Source: Spirochaetales bacterium (GTDB lineage Bacteria > Spirochaetota > Spirochaetia > DSM-27196 > SLAA01). Taken from it: a stretch of 6,439 nt of DNA. Below, in pieces: positions 5,761-6,439 of the stretch; the first letter of the stretch is position 1, and the number at the start of each line of letters is the position of its first letter. The notes beneath the pieces are model-generated. The model saw only the letters and a program-made list of their open reading frames with translations, was not told the origin of the DNA and did not search any database. The stretch is from the NCBI GenBank assembly GCA_007126415.1, contig SLBH01000203.1, forward strand, positions 1 to 6,439. Direction: 5' to 3'. Both the position numbers and the translations under genes were made by a program.

Positions 5761-5790
5761 TCTCGTTCAGTCTTGTTCAGTTTTCTTCAG
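5761..5790 (-). repeat. 10-bp tandem repeat across the ybbR-like stop codon
   Basis: Three 10-bp units on the plus strand: TCTCGTTCAG, TCTTGTTCAG and TTTTCTTCAG. On the coding strand each contains a TGA (5789-5787, 5779-5777, 5769-5767). The first is the stop of the YbbR-like gene, and since the period is 10 the three stops fall in all three frames. Confidence 0.85.
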
Positions 5791-6439
5791 TTTTCATCCG
5801 CCGGCTCTTCGAACTCCAACTCTATCATGGTCGGCTCGTAGCGCAACACCAACATGCCGCTCGGCAGCAACGGCCGCGTCGGCAATTGATACGTGCCGGG
5901 CCCGTCCACCTCGGAGGCGTCGGCGATTATCTGCACCTCCCCGGGTCCGATTGTGTCGAAGGCACCCTGCATAGCCTGCACACGCACCAAGCCGTCCGGC
6001 AGTTCGCCTCTGAGCTCGAACTCCCCATCAAGATTGATAAGAACCACCTCCACCGGCTCAAACGTCGTGAGCACTACGGTTTCCTCGATAACCGCCAGCA
6101 GCTCCACTCGATCGCCTTGCGGTAGCGATACCAGCGGGTCGGGCGCGCGCAGACGAACGGTTTGCGAGAAATCCTCGGTGCGGCCGGTCAACTCGATTGG
6201 CTCGGTCTCTATTCGCTCAACGGCATCCAGGCGCTGCTCAGGACCGACGACCTCAACCTCGGGAGGGTTGAGTGTGTGCTGTTGCAGACGGTATCCGCTC
6301 GGAGGCGCTCCGATGAAGTTCGGAACAACCTCGACCATGCGCGATTCGCGCGCTGCAAGCTCAACCGTGATCTCGGCAGGTTCGATCGATATCTCCACCA
6401 CGCCGAACGCCTCAGCCGGATAGCGCTTATCCAACTGAA
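5787..6439 (-). CDS. YbbR-like domain protein (CdaR-like), C-terminal part (5' end outside window)
   Basis: About 216 residues are visible up to the stop at 5789-5787; the true start lies beyond position 6439, and the TTG at 6434 is only an internal codon. The segment from GYRLQQHTLNPPEVEVVGPEQRL to RVELLAVIEE matches the YbbR repeat: an all-beta domain with PxxVxVxGP, a run of isoleucine/threonine strands and an aspartate-rich loop. A second repeat follows (EPVEVVLINL ... GEVQIIADASEVDGPGTYQLP ... LRYEPTMIELEFEE), ending in the typical P-x-x-I-x-V/L-like strand. YbbR proteins such as CdaR are usually membrane-anchored, extracytoplasmic regulators of the diadenylate cyclase CdaA. An N-terminal membrane segment and an upstream cdaA are expected but not visible here. 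Confidence 0.87.
   Translation of the reverse strand, partial: QLDKRYPAEAFGVVEISIEPAEITVELAARESRMVEVVPNFIGAPPSGYRLQQHTLNPPEVEVVGPEQRLDAVERIETEPIELTGRTEDFSQTVRLRAPDPLVSLPQGDRVELLAVIEETVVLTTFEPVEVVLINLDGEFELRGELPDGLVRVQAMQGAFDTIGPGEVQIIADASEVDGPGTYQLPTRPLLPSGMLVLRYEPTMIELEFEEPADEN

Noticed and set aside
5192..5974. A 260-codon open frame on the plus strand
   Set aside because: It is antisense to DUF2225, acpS and the YbbR-like gene, all of which have clear motifs; the product is Arg/Ser/Pro-rich and unlike any known protein.

Overview
The window is a compact, high-GC stretch of bacterial housekeeping genes, all read from the minus strand. In transcription order (right to left) they are a YbbR/CdaR-like protein (5' part outside the window), acpS, a DUF2225 protein, truA, a family-4 uracil-DNA glycosylase and priA. 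After a 233-bp non-coding gap come def and the first 28 codons of fmt. The gene set, the DUF2225 protein of the CPVC...CPQC type and the PriA signature around KGLNFPGVRLVGIV suggest a high-GC spirochaete (Spirochaetota). That assignment is inference from protein style, not from a marker gene.

Right part (about 3616-6439): the C-terminal part of the YbbR-domain protein, usually a partner of the diadenylate cyclase CdaA, is followed after 93 bp by acpS. acpS overlaps the DUF2225 gene by an ATGA junction, and truA starts 9 nt after DUF2225. A 16-bp imperfect tandem duplication lies over the truA start and puts the best-spaced GTG out of frame, creating a 9-codon mini-ORF. A 10-bp tandem repeat over the ybbR stop places TGA codons in all three frames.

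Middle part (818-3615): the uracil-DNA glycosylase has a long Ala/His/Arg-rich N-terminal extension carrying a 12-bp in-frame tandem repeat. priA begins 14 nt after it. The PriA helicase core and all eight zinc cysteines are intact. The protein is about 70 residues shorter than E. coli PriA, and the missing stretch corresponds to the winged-helix domain.

Left part (1-817): the priA-def gap is extremely GC-rich and full of interleaved direct and inverted repeats. A plausible sigma-70-like promoter near its def-proximal end would start a separate def-fmt unit for N-terminal formyl-methionine metabolism.

The genes cover envelope/c-di-AMP control, carrier-protein activation, tRNA pseudouridylation, uracil repair, replication restart and formyl-Met handling. 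I see no mobile element, CRISPR array, RNA gene, toxin-antitoxin pair or defence system. The points worth a second look are the repeat-rich gap, the short PriA, the duplicated truA start and the unexplained acpS-DUF2225 coupling.
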